The translations under genes were made by a program, and so were the position numbers. This document shows positions 52,553-60,325 of a DNA stretch of 64,000 bases, piece after piece (positions within the stretch are counted from its first letter, which is position 1; each line of letters opens with the position of its first letter). The DNA comes from Pelagadaptatus aseana. GTDB taxonomy: Bacteria > Pseudomonadota > Gammaproteobacteria > Pseudomonadales > Cellvibrionaceae. Below the pieces are notes generated by a model. It was given only the letters and a program-made list of their open reading frames with translations. It was not told the origin of the DNA and searched no databases. The stretch is taken from NCBI GenBank assembly GCA_040365065.1, contig BAABNI010000001.1, forward strand, positions 124,001 to 188,000, given 5' to 3'.

Positions 52553-53161
52553 ATGAATCAAAGCAAACTCCACAGACTTCTGGGCCTGATCATGATGCTG
52601 CCACTGCTTGCCTGGGCAGCCACCGGCGTCATCTTCCTGACCAAACCCGATTATGACCAAGCCTATGAGAGATTACCGGTTAAGACCTACCCCATGGAAT
52701 CCAAAGTGCAGTTTATTCCGGGTGAGAAATGGCAAGAGATTAAATTGGTACGATCGGTTCTGGGATTGCATCTGCTGGCTAAAAACAACGAAGGTTTCAG
52801 GCAATACGATCCCGTCACCCGTCTACCCGCAGCGGCACCCACCACACAGCAAGTCAGCGCCTTGATCGGAGATGCGCTGCACTCTAACCCGGAGCGTTAT
52901 GGGACGATTGAACGGGTAGATGGTTTCACTGCTTACACCAGTACGGGCGTTGTCATCACGCTAAACTGGAATACTCTGAGTCTCAACCAACGTGGCCGGG
53001 ATCGGGAGGTCATTGAAACCCTGTATCACATTCATTATTTGCAATGGACCCAATGGGAGGGTGTCAATCTGGCTCTGGGTATCCTCGGACTTATTGGTCT
53101 GCTATCTCTGACTCTGCTGGGTCTGAGCACTTACCTTGCCAGGGGACGGAGCAGCGCTTAG
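52553..53161 (+). CDS. PepSY-type membrane protein
   Basis: 202 residues from ATG 52553; the upstream open frame runs through the terminator and is not coding. TM1 about 9-29 preceded by His7 (KLHRLLGLIMMLPLLAWAAT), a periplasmic PepSY-like domain about 30-160, then His-rich YHIHYLQWTQWEG and TM2 about 172-194 (LALGILGLIGLLSLTLLGLS). The layout fits small PepSY_TM proteins found beside iron/heme receptors, some of which are linked to ferric-complex reduction. Its role here is inferred from location. A separate promoter is needed because a terminator lies upstream. Confidence 0.75.
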   Translation: MNQSKLHRLLGLIMMLPLLAWAATGVIFLTKPDYDQAYERLPVKTYPMESKVQFIPGEKWQEIKLVRSVLGLHLLAKNNEGFRQYDPVTRLPAAAPTTQQVSALIGDALHSNPERYGTIERVDGFTAYTSTGVVITLNWNTLSLNQRGRDREVIETLYHIHYLQWTQWEGVNLALGILGLIGLLSLTLLGLSTYLARGRSSA

Positions 53162-53220
53162 CACACCCAATCTTTTATTGACCGCTACTTTTAATCGTTA
53201 TTTTTGACATTTACTTAAGG

Positions 53221-53362
53221 CAAAAAAAACCGGATCTGCATTCGCCGATCCGGTATTAAGGTGGGCTATCAGAGGACTGATCCGGTGAAATGTCACGCTA
53301 GTGAGGCGTAACACGCCAAATCGTCAGGTCGCTGCCAAACTGTCGAAGTCAGCGGCGACTTG
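53221..53362 (-). ncRNA. Candidate Fur-repressed small RNA (~140 nt)
   Basis: On the minus strand a promoter TTGCAA (53392-53397), 17-bp spacer, TAATAT (53369-53374) is overlapped by a Fur-like box (53371-53389, 13 of 19). Transcription would start near 53362. The RNA has short hairpins (GGCGT-GTT-ACGCC; GTGA-CATT-TCAC) and ends in an 8-bp stem ACCGGATC / GATCCGGT followed by eight U at 53229-53222. No reading frame of note. Fur-controlled promoter, short length and U-rich Rho-independent end match RyhB/PrrF-type RNAs; sequence identity to those was not recognised. It lies 59 bases past the PepSY stop, antisense to that gene's 3' side. Confidence 0.6.
53222..53254 (-). terminator. Rho-independent terminator, minus strand
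   Basis: Stem ACCGGATC / GATCCGGT, 10-base loop, then eight U when read on the minus strand. On the plus strand the hairpin is not followed by U, so it mainly serves a minus-strand transcript. Confidence 0.85.
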
Positions 53363-53370
53363 CAATCAAT

Positions 53371-53389
53371 ATTAATGATAACGATTCGC
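53371..53389. promoter_or_regulatory. Candidate Fur box over the small-RNA promoter
   Basis: ATTAATGATAACGATTCGC, 13 of 19 matches to the Fur consensus, overlapping a minus-strand promoter (TTGCAA-N17-TAATAT). Confidence 0.6.
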
Positions 53390-53412
53390 ATTTGCAATAG
53401 TTTTTTAAGCTT

Positions 53413-53565
53413 TTATCGAGCTTTTGTCGTCCTGAGGGCAACCACCCGGGACTTCTTACTGCGAGATGCAGATTTCGAAAGCTTACCTCCCCCCTTCTGA
53501 CACTCAGCATCGCGAATCATCTCTCTGAGTAGGGTAGACCCTGGTAATCCTATTATGACATTCAT
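53413..53565 (-). CDS. Possible 50-residue basic small protein behind a Fur-box promoter
   Basis: ATG 53565 preceded by GGAG with 6-base spacing; stop at 53413. The product starts MNVIIGLPGSTLLREMIRDA, has one Cys and a basic C-terminal half (KSASRSKKSRVVALRTTKAR), pI high, no TM. Many rare codons (ATA, AGA, AGG, CGA). A minus-strand promoter TTGCAA-N16-TATAAA (53635-53662) with a Fur box lies about 63 bases upstream. It is not HemP-like by sequence. It could be a regulatory small protein or a chance frame inside a non-coding RNA. Confidence 0.4.
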   Translation of the reverse strand: MNVIIGLPGSTLLREMIRDAECQKGGGKLSKSASRSKKSRVVALRTTKAR

Positions 53566-53620
53566 TCTCTGCTCCACTTGACCGAGTCGGAAGTTCGCCG
53601 CCGAAGCCTTACATGCGAAC

Positions 53621-53639
53621 GATAATAATTATCATTTAT
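53621..53639. promoter_or_regulatory. Fur box over a minus-strand promoter
   Basis: GATAATAATTATCATTTAT, 14 of 19 matches, with perfect core GATAAT-A-ATTATC. On the minus strand it overlaps TATAAA (53635-53640), which is 16 bp from TTGCAA (53657-53662). The stretch from 53641 to 53865 holds no gene and otherwise only the leader of the plus-strand gene at 53866. Confidence 0.72.
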
Positions 53640-53865
53640 ACCAAATACAGCCATCATTGCAACAACAATCTGCCATTAAATCGGCGGGCTTGATTTGCCT
53701 CAAGCTCTCGCCAGTCTGAGAGGCAGAGTAATACCCAACCAAGACCCAATAAGCCCATATCAGGTACAGATAACACATTTACGACACGTCTAGGCACATA
53801 CCACCCTGATAGGCTGCCCTATAGTGCTCATCGTTAAATAACCAACCACAAGTAGGGAAACCATT

Positions 53866-54231
53866 ATGAGCATTATTGAAACTGTAAATAGCAAAGTCGA
53901 AGCCATGATCAACGACACCAAAACCGAAATTGATACCGCCAAGGTGAGAGCGCATCTGGCGCAAATGAATGCATCTGATAACGCGGAAGAATTGATTTCA
54001 GAAGCTGAGAGTTCGATTGCAGCCACCAAATCAGCACTGAACAACAAAATTTCTGAAGCCAAGGACAAGATCAATTCAATTGCAGAACACATTGAACTGG
54101 GACAAATGGAACTGGAAGAAAACCTTAAAGAAGCCACCGACTCCGCCAAAACCAAAGTGGATGAAGTGGAAGTTCAGGCGGCCTTGGGCAAAATGGAATT
54201 AAAAGAGCAGATTAACAAAACTCTAAACTGA
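53866..54231 (+). CDS. Small coiled-coil/helical protein of unknown function
   Basis: 121 residues, no signal peptide or TM. Almost wholly amphipathic helix rich in Glu, Lys, Ala, Asp, with repeats: KVRAHLAQMN, HIELGQMELEENL and VQAALGKMELKEQI share an alternating L/M-x-x-E pattern about 40 residues apart. The layout resembles apolipoprotein-like or phasin-like helices, which coat hydrophobic surfaces or granules, but no family is recognised. GTAGGGAAACC precedes ATG 53866. Ends before a strong hairpin. Confidence 0.75.
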   Translation: MSIIETVNSKVEAMINDTKTEIDTAKVRAHLAQMNASDNAEELISEAESSIAATKSALNNKISEAKDKINSIAEHIELGQMELEENLKEATDSAKTKVDEVEVQAALGKMELKEQINKTLN

Positions 54232-54259
54232 TCAGAGCTGCCGCTCTATCCCACCAACC

Positions 54260-54293
54260 GTTAATCCGCCCTGGAGTCTTTGGGCGGATTAAC
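54260..54293. terminator. Bidirectional hairpin between the helical protein and lysE-like genes
   Basis: Perfect 12-bp stem GTTAATCCGCCC / GGGCGGATTAAC, 10-base loop, overlapping the LysE-family stop codon. No U-run on either strand; likely shared 3' end of the two convergent genes. Confidence 0.65.
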
Positions 54294-54894
54294 CGATCAA
54301 CATATCGTAAATCGCCGGCAAGATGGAAATCACCAGCAACAGCGCCATGGAGATATTGAACACGCGCTGATGAGCCGCAGACTTAAGCACCCCTTTCAGC
54401 CACACACCAAAACACATCCACAAACCGACACAGGGCAGAGCCACGATCAGAAAAGCCAGAGACACCATCAGAGTGATCTGATTAATGTCACTGCCCACCG
54501 AGGAATAAGTGGAAACAGCACCGGTGGCCATAATCCAGGCCTTGGGGTTGACCCACTGAAACAGCGCGGCCTGAATAAACGTAAAGGGTTTGCTTCGCTT
54601 GCCATCCAGTGCTGTCGGAGCACTGTTGGCAATCAACCAGGCAAGATAGAGCAGGTAAAGAATGCCCGCCACTTTGATGACGGTGTGTAGAACCGGAACC
54701 AGCTCAAACACCACACCCAGGCCGAAACCGATGACAATTACCATCACCGGAAAGCCAAGGCAGATCCCCCAGAAGTGGGGCAAACTTTTGCGCACACCAT
54801 GATTGAGACCGGAGCTCATGATCATAATGTTATTCGGCCCCGGGGTGACCGTTGCCGAAAACGCAAACAGTAATATCGCTAAAAATAATTCCAT
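54289..54894 (-). CDS. LysE/RhtB-family amino-acid exporter
   Basis: 201 residues from ATG 54894; an upstream in-frame extension is less likely. Six TM helices. N-terminal signature FSATVTPGPNNIMIMSSGLN (8-27), the conserved LysE motif TPGPN, then YLAWLIANS and GALFQWVNPKAW-like AALFQWVNPKAWIMATGAVS. Exports a basic or hydrophobic amino acid or similar compound across the inner membrane. Substrate not assignable. Unlinked in function to its neighbours as far as seen. Confidence 0.9.
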   Translation of the reverse strand: MELFLAILLFAFSATVTPGPNNIMIMSSGLNHGVRKSLPHFWGICLGFPVMVIVIGFGLGVVFELVPVLHTVIKVAGILYLLYLAWLIANSAPTALDGKRSKPFTFIQAALFQWVNPKAWIMATGAVSTYSSVGSDINQITLMVSLAFLIVALPCVGLWMCFGVWLKGVLKSAAHQRVFNISMALLLVISILPAIYDMLIG

Positions 54895-54977
54895 AAACCA
54901 AAAAGCCGGTGACACTGAGTGCACCGGCAACCATTAAAAATGCAGAAAAATAACAGAGTGTAGCGCAACCGAATCCG

Positions 54978-55901
54978 CTACGACTGTGACCAGCCCTTTT
55001 CGACAGACAACTCATGCAGACGTTCCATGGTGTCGTCTTTGTCCTGCCACAACTCTGATACCCACAACTGGAATGACTTACGGAACTCTTCATCCTCGGA
55101 GTAATTTTTACCGAGAAATTCAGCGGGGATGTCCTTCTGCTCCACCCGGACAATCACGTTGTTCACCTTGCCAGACAGAAAATCCATAAAGCCGGGCTGT
55201 TGGTTATCCGGGTAGTGAATGGTGATATCCACCAGACTGTCCATCGAATCCCCCATGGCGCCGAGCACAAAACCCATGCCACCGGCTTTGGGTTTTAACA
55301 GGTGACGATAGGGTGAGTCCTGTTGTTGATGCTTGGCCGGAGTAAATCGCGTTCCCTCCAGAAAATTAAACACGGCAACGGGAGTGTATTGAAACTTCTC
55401 ACAGGATTTGCGGGTACTTTCAAAGTCCTTGCCGCGCATTTCCGGATGCTTTGCCAAATACTCCTTGGTGTAACGCTTCATAAACGGGAAATCCAGTGCC
55501 CACCAGCACAAGCCCATGATCGGCACCCAGATCAATTCCTGTTTCAGGAAAAACTTGAGCATGGGAATACGACGATTCAGCAAATGCTGCAGGATAAAGA
55601 TGTCCGCCCATGACTGATGATTGGAGGTGACAAAATACCAGTGTTTTTTATCCAGCTTTTCGACCCCTTCAACATCCCATTGCAAAGGCTGTGTCAGCCA
55701 CATCCAGAATGAGTTAACGCTCATCCAGTTCTCGGCAATGGCGATGGCCACCTTGGTACAGAATGTCTGCCAGGCGAATACCGGCAGCAGTATCCGCAGT
55801 AGCGTTACCAGAAACAGAAACGGCGCATGAAACAGAATATTGGCCAGCAAAATGGTGAAAGCCAGCAGGGCACGCAAGGGCGCGGGGAGAAAAGAAAACA
55901 T
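54978..55901 (-). CDS. Acyltransferase, PlsC/YihG-like (lysophospholipid acyltransferase family)
   Basis: 307 residues. N-terminal membrane helices about 10-45 (LLAFTILLANILFHAPFLFL), then the HX4D catalytic motif in SNHQSWAD (His95-Asp100), a phosphate-binding FLEGTRFTPAKH stretch, and PKAGGMGFVLGAMG. Transfers a fatty acyl group to a lysophospholipid at the inner membrane. The size and N-terminal helices are closer to E. coli YihG than to PlsC. Stands alone between repeat elements. Confidence 0.88.
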   Translation of the reverse strand: MFSFLPAPLRALLAFTILLANILFHAPFLFLVTLLRILLPVFAWQTFCTKVAIAIAENWMSVNSFWMWLTQPLQWDVEGVEKLDKKHWYFVTSNHQSWADIFILQHLLNRRIPMLKFFLKQELIWVPIMGLCWWALDFPFMKRYTKEYLAKHPEMRGKDFESTRKSCEKFQYTPVAVFNFLEGTRFTPAKHQQQDSPYRHLLKPKAGGMGFVLGAMGDSMDSLVDITIHYPDNQQPGFMDFLSGKVNNVIVRVEQKDIPAEFLGKNYSEDEEFRKSFQLWVSELWQDKDDTMERLHELSVEKGWSQS

Positions 55902-55918
55902 TTATAACCTAGCAATTT

Positions 55919-55987
55919 GAGATTGATTCGCTGCGCTCACAATGACGATAATGGATTAATGTCATCCTGAGGAGCCGCGAAGGATCT
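55919..55987. repeat. Palindromic repeat element
   Basis: GAGATTGATTCGCTGCGCTCACAATGAC region (from 55919) pairs loosely with GTCATCCTGAGGAGCCGCGA (55961-55980) and ends GGATCT. Shares GTCATCCTGAGGA and GGATCT with the family. Sits between the acyltransferase and the response-regulator gene. Confidence 0.65.
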
Positions 55988-56350
55988 TTATCGTAAAACC
56001 TTGGCAATGGTCGCCATCAGCGAATCCGGGTGGAACGGCTTCACCAGCCAACCGGTTGCACCTGCTGCACGCCCCTCAGCTTTTTTATCCGCTGAGGCTT
56101 CGGTTGTCAGCAACAGAATGGGTACCGTTTTACACAGGGAGTCACTGCGCAGTGACTTGGTCAGGGCTAGACCATCCATGCCCGGCATATTGACGTCGGT
56201 AATCACCAGATCGAATGCACTGCGCTTGGCTTGAGCCAGCGCCGCATTGCCGTCTGCCGCCTCCGTGACATTGTGCCCTTTCGACTTGAGGGTAAAAGCC
56301 ACCATCTGGCGCATGGAAGAAGAATCATCAACGATCAGGATATTGGCCAT
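55988..56350 (-). CDS. CheY-like response regulator
   Basis: 120 residues from ATG 56350, a stand-alone receiver domain. Acid pocket DD in ILIVDDSSSMR, phospho-acceptor Asp in VITDVNMPGMDG, Thr in ILLLTTEAS, Lys in WLVKPFHP, all in place. No output domain. Typical of chemotaxis-type or c-di-GMP-linked receivers that act by protein contact. No kinase is adjacent. The earlier in-frame ATG (56377) is less well placed. Confidence 0.9.
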   Translation of the reverse strand: MANILIVDDSSSMRQMVAFTLKSKGHNVTEAADGNAALAQAKRSAFDLVITDVNMPGMDGLALTKSLRSDSLCKTVPILLLTTEASADKKAEGRAAGATGWLVKPFHPDSLMATIAKVLR

Positions 56351-56448
56351 TCCTAACTCACACCTTTCATCAGTCATTACACAAGAGGATAAAATATCCC
56401 ATCAGCTGCAAATTATCATCTGCTTTTGTTGCTGACGGATAACAATAT

Positions 56449-56487
56449 AAAAAAGCCCCGCTGTGAACAATTCAAAGCAGGGCTTTT
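56449..56487 (-). terminator. Rho-independent terminator of purA
   Basis: Stem AAAAGCCCCGCT / AGCAGGGCTTTT with one mismatch, followed by U on the minus strand, 38 bases after the purA stop. Confidence 0.88.
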
Positions 56488-56524
56488 GGGTCATTGGCCT
56501 CGGTCACCCCGGGCCAGCGAACGA

Positions 56525-57820
56525 TCAGCTGTCAAACGGATGACGCAGTACAATGGTTTCTACACGATCCGGACCGGTGGAAACAATATCAACCGGCGCG
56601 CCGGTCAGCTCTTCCAGACGCTTGATGTAGGCCTTGGCATTTTCTGGCAACTCATCCCAATTCTGCACACCAAAGGTGTTTTCGCTCCAGCCGGCCATTT
56701 CTTCGTAGATGGGCTCAATACCTTCCCAACCCTCGGCATCGTAAGGCACTTCAATCTGCTGGCCTTCGGCGTTCTGGTAACCCACACAGATTTTAACGGT
56801 TTCCAGACCGTCCAGTACATCCAGTTTGGTCAGACACATACCGGAAATACTGTTGATGCGAATCGCATGGCGCACGGCAACGGCATCGAACCAGCCGGTG
56901 CGACGCTGACGGCCGGTGGTAGCACCGAACTCGTGACCTTTTTCACCCAAATGCTGACCCACTTCGCAAGACAGTTCGGTCGGGAAAGGACCACCGCCAA
57001 CACGGGTGGTGTAGGCCTTGGTAATACCCAGAACATAATCCAGATACAGCGGGCCAAAGCCGGAACCGGTAGCGGTACCGCCAGCGGTGGTATTGGAAGA
57101 AGTCACAAACGGGTAGGTACCGTGGTCGATGTCCAGCAGCGAACCCTGGGCACCTTCGAACAGAATGCTTTCACCGGACTCACGGGCCTCGTGCAGATTG
57201 GCCGTCACATCAGCCACCATAGGCTTCAGCTCTTCACCCCAGGCCAGAGCATCTTTCAGCACCGCATCGTAATCCAGAGCATCGGCTTTGTAATATTCGG
57301 TCAGAGCAAAGTTGTGATAGGCCATCACGTCTTTCAGCTTTTCAGCAAAACGCTCGGGGTGCATCAGATCGCCCAGACGCAGACCGCGACGCGCGACCTT
57401 ATCTTCATAGGCGGGACCAATGCCACGGCCGGTAGTACCAATCTTGGCGTTGCCGCGAGCCGCTTCACGGGCGTGATCCAGTGCCACGTGATAAGGCAGG
57501 ATCAGAGGGCAGGAAGGTGACAGACGCAGGCGCTCGCGCACCGGTACATCATTGGCTTCCAGCTCAGCCATTTCTTTCAGCAAAGCATCCGGAGCCAGTA
57601 CCACGCCGTTACCAATCATGCAGGTAACGCCTTCACGCAGAATACCGGACGGAATCAGGTGCAATACGGTTTTCTTGCCTTCGATCACCAGTGTGTGACC
57701 GGCGTTGTGACCACCCTGAAAGCGCGCCACCAGAGAAACCTGATCGGTCAGCAGATCAACGATCTTGCCCTTGCCTTCATCACCCCACTGGGTACCCAGT
57801 ACAACAACATTCTTGCCCAT
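56525..57820 (-). CDS. purA: Adenylosuccinate synthetase
   Basis: 431 residues, standard length. GTP-binding GTQWGDEGKGK (10-20), active-site NAGHTLV, the IMP-binding TTGRGIGPAYEDK, EGAQGSLLDIDHGTYPFVTS and C-terminal LDGLETVKICVGY and STGPDRVET. Joins aspartate and IMP with GTP to form adenylosuccinate in AMP synthesis. It follows hisZ by 67 bases, the usual order in this group of bacteria. Confidence 0.98.
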   Translation of the reverse strand: MGKNVVVLGTQWGDEGKGKIVDLLTDQVSLVARFQGGHNAGHTLVIEGKKTVLHLIPSGILREGVTCMIGNGVVLAPDALLKEMAELEANDVPVRERLRLSPSCPLILPYHVALDHAREAARGNAKIGTTGRGIGPAYEDKVARRGLRLGDLMHPERFAEKLKDVMAYHNFALTEYYKADALDYDAVLKDALAWGEELKPMVADVTANLHEARESGESILFEGAQGSLLDIDHGTYPFVTSSNTTAGGTATGSGFGPLYLDYVLGITKAYTTRVGGGPFPTELSCEVGQHLGEKGHEFGATTGRQRRTGWFDAVAVRHAIRINSISGMCLTKLDVLDGLETVKICVGYQNAEGQQIEVPYDAEGWEGIEPIYEEMAGWSENTFGVQNWDELPENAKAYIKRLEELTGAPVDIVSTGPDRVETIVLRHPFDS

Positions 57821-57887
57821 GGCTTTAATAACTCTCTCTTGAAAGGAATCTAGCTTTACAACAGCTAAATAAGATTACAAAAAACGC

Positions 57888-59069
57888 TTACAAATCGACG
57901 ACCAGATACTGGCCGTCCTTCAACACCAGCTGTCGATCACAGCGGATGGTAATATCTTTCACTTCCTGACCGGCAAAACCGGTCACTACTTTTTCACCCG
58001 CCTTGCGCAGCTCGGTAATGGCATTCCACTGTTCCGGATCCGGGCTGAAATGCGCAAAGATCGCGCTCTGCTGTTGCTGTTCGTGACTCAGCAATTGGTC
58101 CAGTGCAGTGACGTCGACCGAGAAACCGGTGGCCGGACGACCATTACCAAACACACCGCCCACGTGGTCATAGCGACCACCGTTAGCCAGTGCCGTGCCA
58201 TAACCCGGCGCAAAGGCCGCAAACACCAACCCGGTGTGATAGCGGGCGCCACGCAGTTCAGCCAGATCAAAATACAGATCCGCCTGCGGGTAACGCTGTT
58301 CCAGCACCTCGGCAACCGCATCCAACTCATCCAGCGCCTTGGCGACACTGACCGGAGCGCCCCACAAGGCATCGCGCGCTCTGGCCAACACCGTGCGGTC
58401 ACCTGCCAGCAGCGGCAGCACTTTCAACATGGCCGCGGCATCTTCGTTCACGCTCAACTGATCCGCCCAGGCATTCAGCTCGGTAACTGCCTTGCTCTGG
58501 AGCAAATCAAAAAATTCTTTTTCCTGGGAATCATTGAGGCCTGCAGCCTCCACCAGGCCGCGGTAAATCGCCACGTGGCCGAGATCCATGTTGAGTTTTT
58601 CCAGCCCCACTTCCTGCAGGGAGGACAACAACAGGGACATCACCTCAACGTCGGCGCCCAGACCTTCCTCACCATAGAGCTCAACCCCTGCCTGCAGCGG
58701 CGAGCGGGTACCCAGCGGCGACTTGGGCTTGGTGTAGAGCACATGACTGGCGTAACACAGGCGCGACACTCCGTCGCGACGCAGGCTGTGGGCGTCAATG
58801 CGGGCGGTCTGCGGGGTAATGTCCGCGCGAATGCCCATGGTGCGGCCGGTCAACTGATCCATCACTTTGAAGGTCAGCAGGTCAATATCCTGACCGAGAC
58901 CAATCAAAAGCGAATCGGTGTACTCGACCATGGGCGGGATGATCATCTCATAGCCCCAGCGACCATAGAGATCGAGCAGGCTGCGACGCATGGATTCTAT
59001 CCGCGCGGCCTTTTCCGGCAAAATATCCTCGACGCCATCCGGCAACAACCAACGTTCCGCGTAGGTCAT
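57888..59069 (-). CDS. hisZ: ATP phosphoribosyltransferase regulatory subunit
   Basis: 393 residues, histidyl-tRNA-synthetase-like without its anticodon domain. Motif 2-like segment PLQAGVELYGEEGLGADVEV and FSVDVTALDQL, and the HisRS-like LYGRWGYEMIIPPMVEYTD. Needed as the regulatory partner of the short HisG. Located before purA and after the DUF2065 gene. Confidence 0.95.
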   Translation of the reverse strand: MTYAERWLLPDGVEDILPEKAARIESMRRSLLDLYGRWGYEMIIPPMVEYTDSLLIGLGQDIDLLTFKVMDQLTGRTMGIRADITPQTARIDAHSLRRDGVSRLCYASHVLYTKPKSPLGTRSPLQAGVELYGEEGLGADVEVMSLLLSSLQEVGLEKLNMDLGHVAIYRGLVEAAGLNDSQEKEFFDLLQSKAVTELNAWADQLSVNEDAAAMLKVLPLLAGDRTVLARARDALWGAPVSVAKALDELDAVAEVLEQRYPQADLYFDLAELRGARYHTGLVFAAFAPGYGTALANGGRYDHVGGVFGNGRPATGFSVDVTALDQLLSHEQQQQSAIFAHFSPDPEQWNAITELRKAGEKVVTGFAGQEVKDITIRCDRQLVLKDGQYLVVDL

Positions 59070-59093
59070 ATTTCTTGAAACCCTATAAATACT

Positions 59094-59279
59094 TTACTTC
59101 AGCAGGTACAACAGGCCTGCACCCAGCAACATGCTGCACAGCCCCATAGAACGCAGATGGGAGTCTTTCACCAAAGCCAACTGGGCCACCAGATTGCGCC
59201 AGCGGTTGGGATAGAGAAACGGCATGATGCCTTCCAATACCAGCATCAAACAAAAAGCCTTTCCCAGTTCTTCCCACAT
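59094..59279 (-). CDS. DUF2065 membrane protein
   Basis: 61 residues from ATG 59279 (GAGGGTGT just upstream). Two TM helices: about 7-24 (KAFCLMLVLEGIMPFLYP) and about 43-60 (MGLCSMLLGAGLLYLL). DUF2065 proteins sit between hflC and hisZ in many proteobacteria. Function unknown. Starts after the hflC terminator, so it likely has its own promoter. Confidence 0.9.
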   Translation of the reverse strand: MWEELGKAFCLMLVLEGIMPFLYPNRWRNLVAQLALVKDSHLRSMGLCSMLLGAGLLYLLK

Positions 59280-59349
59280 ACACCCTCTATTTCCAACACC
59301 GCCGCTAACGACGTCCTGCTTCTCACGGCATACCGTTCGTCCTGAACAT

Positions 59350-59377
59350 AAAAAAACCGGACTCAGATGAGCCCGGC
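59350..59377 (-). terminator. Rho-independent terminator after hflC
   Basis: On the minus strand a stem CCGGGCTCA / TGAGTCCGG (one mismatch) is followed by seven U, about 75 bases past the hflC stop, ending the hfl message before DUF2065. Confidence 0.8.
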
Positions 59378-59447
59378 TTGATGAATTATACCCTTTTTGC
59401 TGGTCAGAGAACAATCAATCCTGACCCGTTGTGGGGTTAATATCGAC

Positions 59448-60323
59448 TTACTTACGACCTTTGCTGTCGTTCAGATAACGGAAGAAGTCGCTATCGGGGT
59501 CCACCAGCAAAATATCGTCCTTGCCTTTAAAGGTTTCTTTATAGGCATTGAGACTGCGAACAAAGGTATAGAACTCTGGATCCTTGTTGTAGGCCGCCGC
59601 GTAGATGGCCGCTGCCTTGGCATCACCTTCACCTCGAATCAGCTCGGATTCACGGTAGGCCTCAGCTTCCAGAATGGTGCGCTGACGATCGGCGTCGGCG
59701 CGAATCACTTCCGCCTGCTCCTTACCTTTGGAACGGTGCTCGCGGGCTTCACGCTCACGCTCGGAAGTCATCCGGTTAAATACCGACTCGCTCACCTGAT
59801 CCGGCAGATCGATGCGTTTAACCCGCACATCCACAACCTCGATACCCAGCTCGGTGTTGGCGAAATTGTTTAACGCCACCGTCAAATCAATCATCAGCTG
59901 ATCACGCTCACCGCTGACCACCTCGTGCAGGGAACGCTTGGCGAACTGGTTACGCAAACCTTCGTTGATGCGCTGGGCCAACAGACGCTCGGCGCGGCTC
60001 TCTTCACCGTTGGTGGCGGTGTAGTAAGTACCTACATCCTTGATGCGCCACTTGGCAAAGGAATCCACGATCATGCCTTTTTTCTCAACAGTGAGAAAAC
60101 GCTCAGGGCGGGCATCCAACGTCAGGATACGGGAATCAAACTTGCGAACCTCATGCACCAGCGGCAGCTTCCACTGCAAACCGGGTTGCAGATCGTTATC
60201 AACCACCTTACCGAACTTGAGCATCACGCCACGCTCGGTCTCTTTCACAATAAACAACGTGTTACCAATAATCGCCAGAGCAATTACGACGCTGATCAGA
60301 ATGCTGAACATTTTATTATTCAT
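59448..60323 (-). CDS. hflC: Protease modulator HflC
   Basis: 291 residues. N-terminal TM about 4-24 (MFSILISVVIALAIIGNTLF), then a band-7/SPFH domain (VMLKFGKVVDNDLQPGLQWK, VVDVRVKRIDLPDQVSESVF) and a long helix (SKGKEQAEVIRADADRQRTI). Forms a large membrane complex with HflK that caps FtsH. Starts 2 bases before the hflK stop region, translationally coupled. Confidence 0.97.
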   Translation of the reverse strand: MNNKMFSILISVVIALAIIGNTLFIVKETERGVMLKFGKVVDNDLQPGLQWKLPLVHEVRKFDSRILTLDARPERFLTVEKKGMIVDSFAKWRIKDVGTYYTATNGEESRAERLLAQRINEGLRNQFAKRSLHEVVSGERDQLMIDLTVALNNFANTELGIEVVDVRVKRIDLPDQVSESVFNRMTSEREREAREHRSKGKEQAEVIRADADRQRTILEAEAYRESELIRGEGDAKAAAIYAAAYNKDPEFYTFVRSLNAYKETFKGKDDILLVDPDSDFFRYLNDSKGRK

Positions 60324-60325
60324 GA

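Noticed and set aside
53413..53565. HemP/HmuP heme-uptake regulator
   Set aside because: Position and Fur box fit, but the product lacks the HemP C-terminal pattern (YxLRxTRxGKLILTK-like).
53779..53964. 61-codon minus-strand frame
   Set aside because: Antisense to the start of the helical repeat protein; no ribosome site.
56426..57520. 364-codon plus-strand frame
   Set aside because: Mirror of purA; Thr/Gly/Gln-rich with no domain.
58050..59078. 342-codon plus-strand frame
   Set aside because: Mirror of hisZ.
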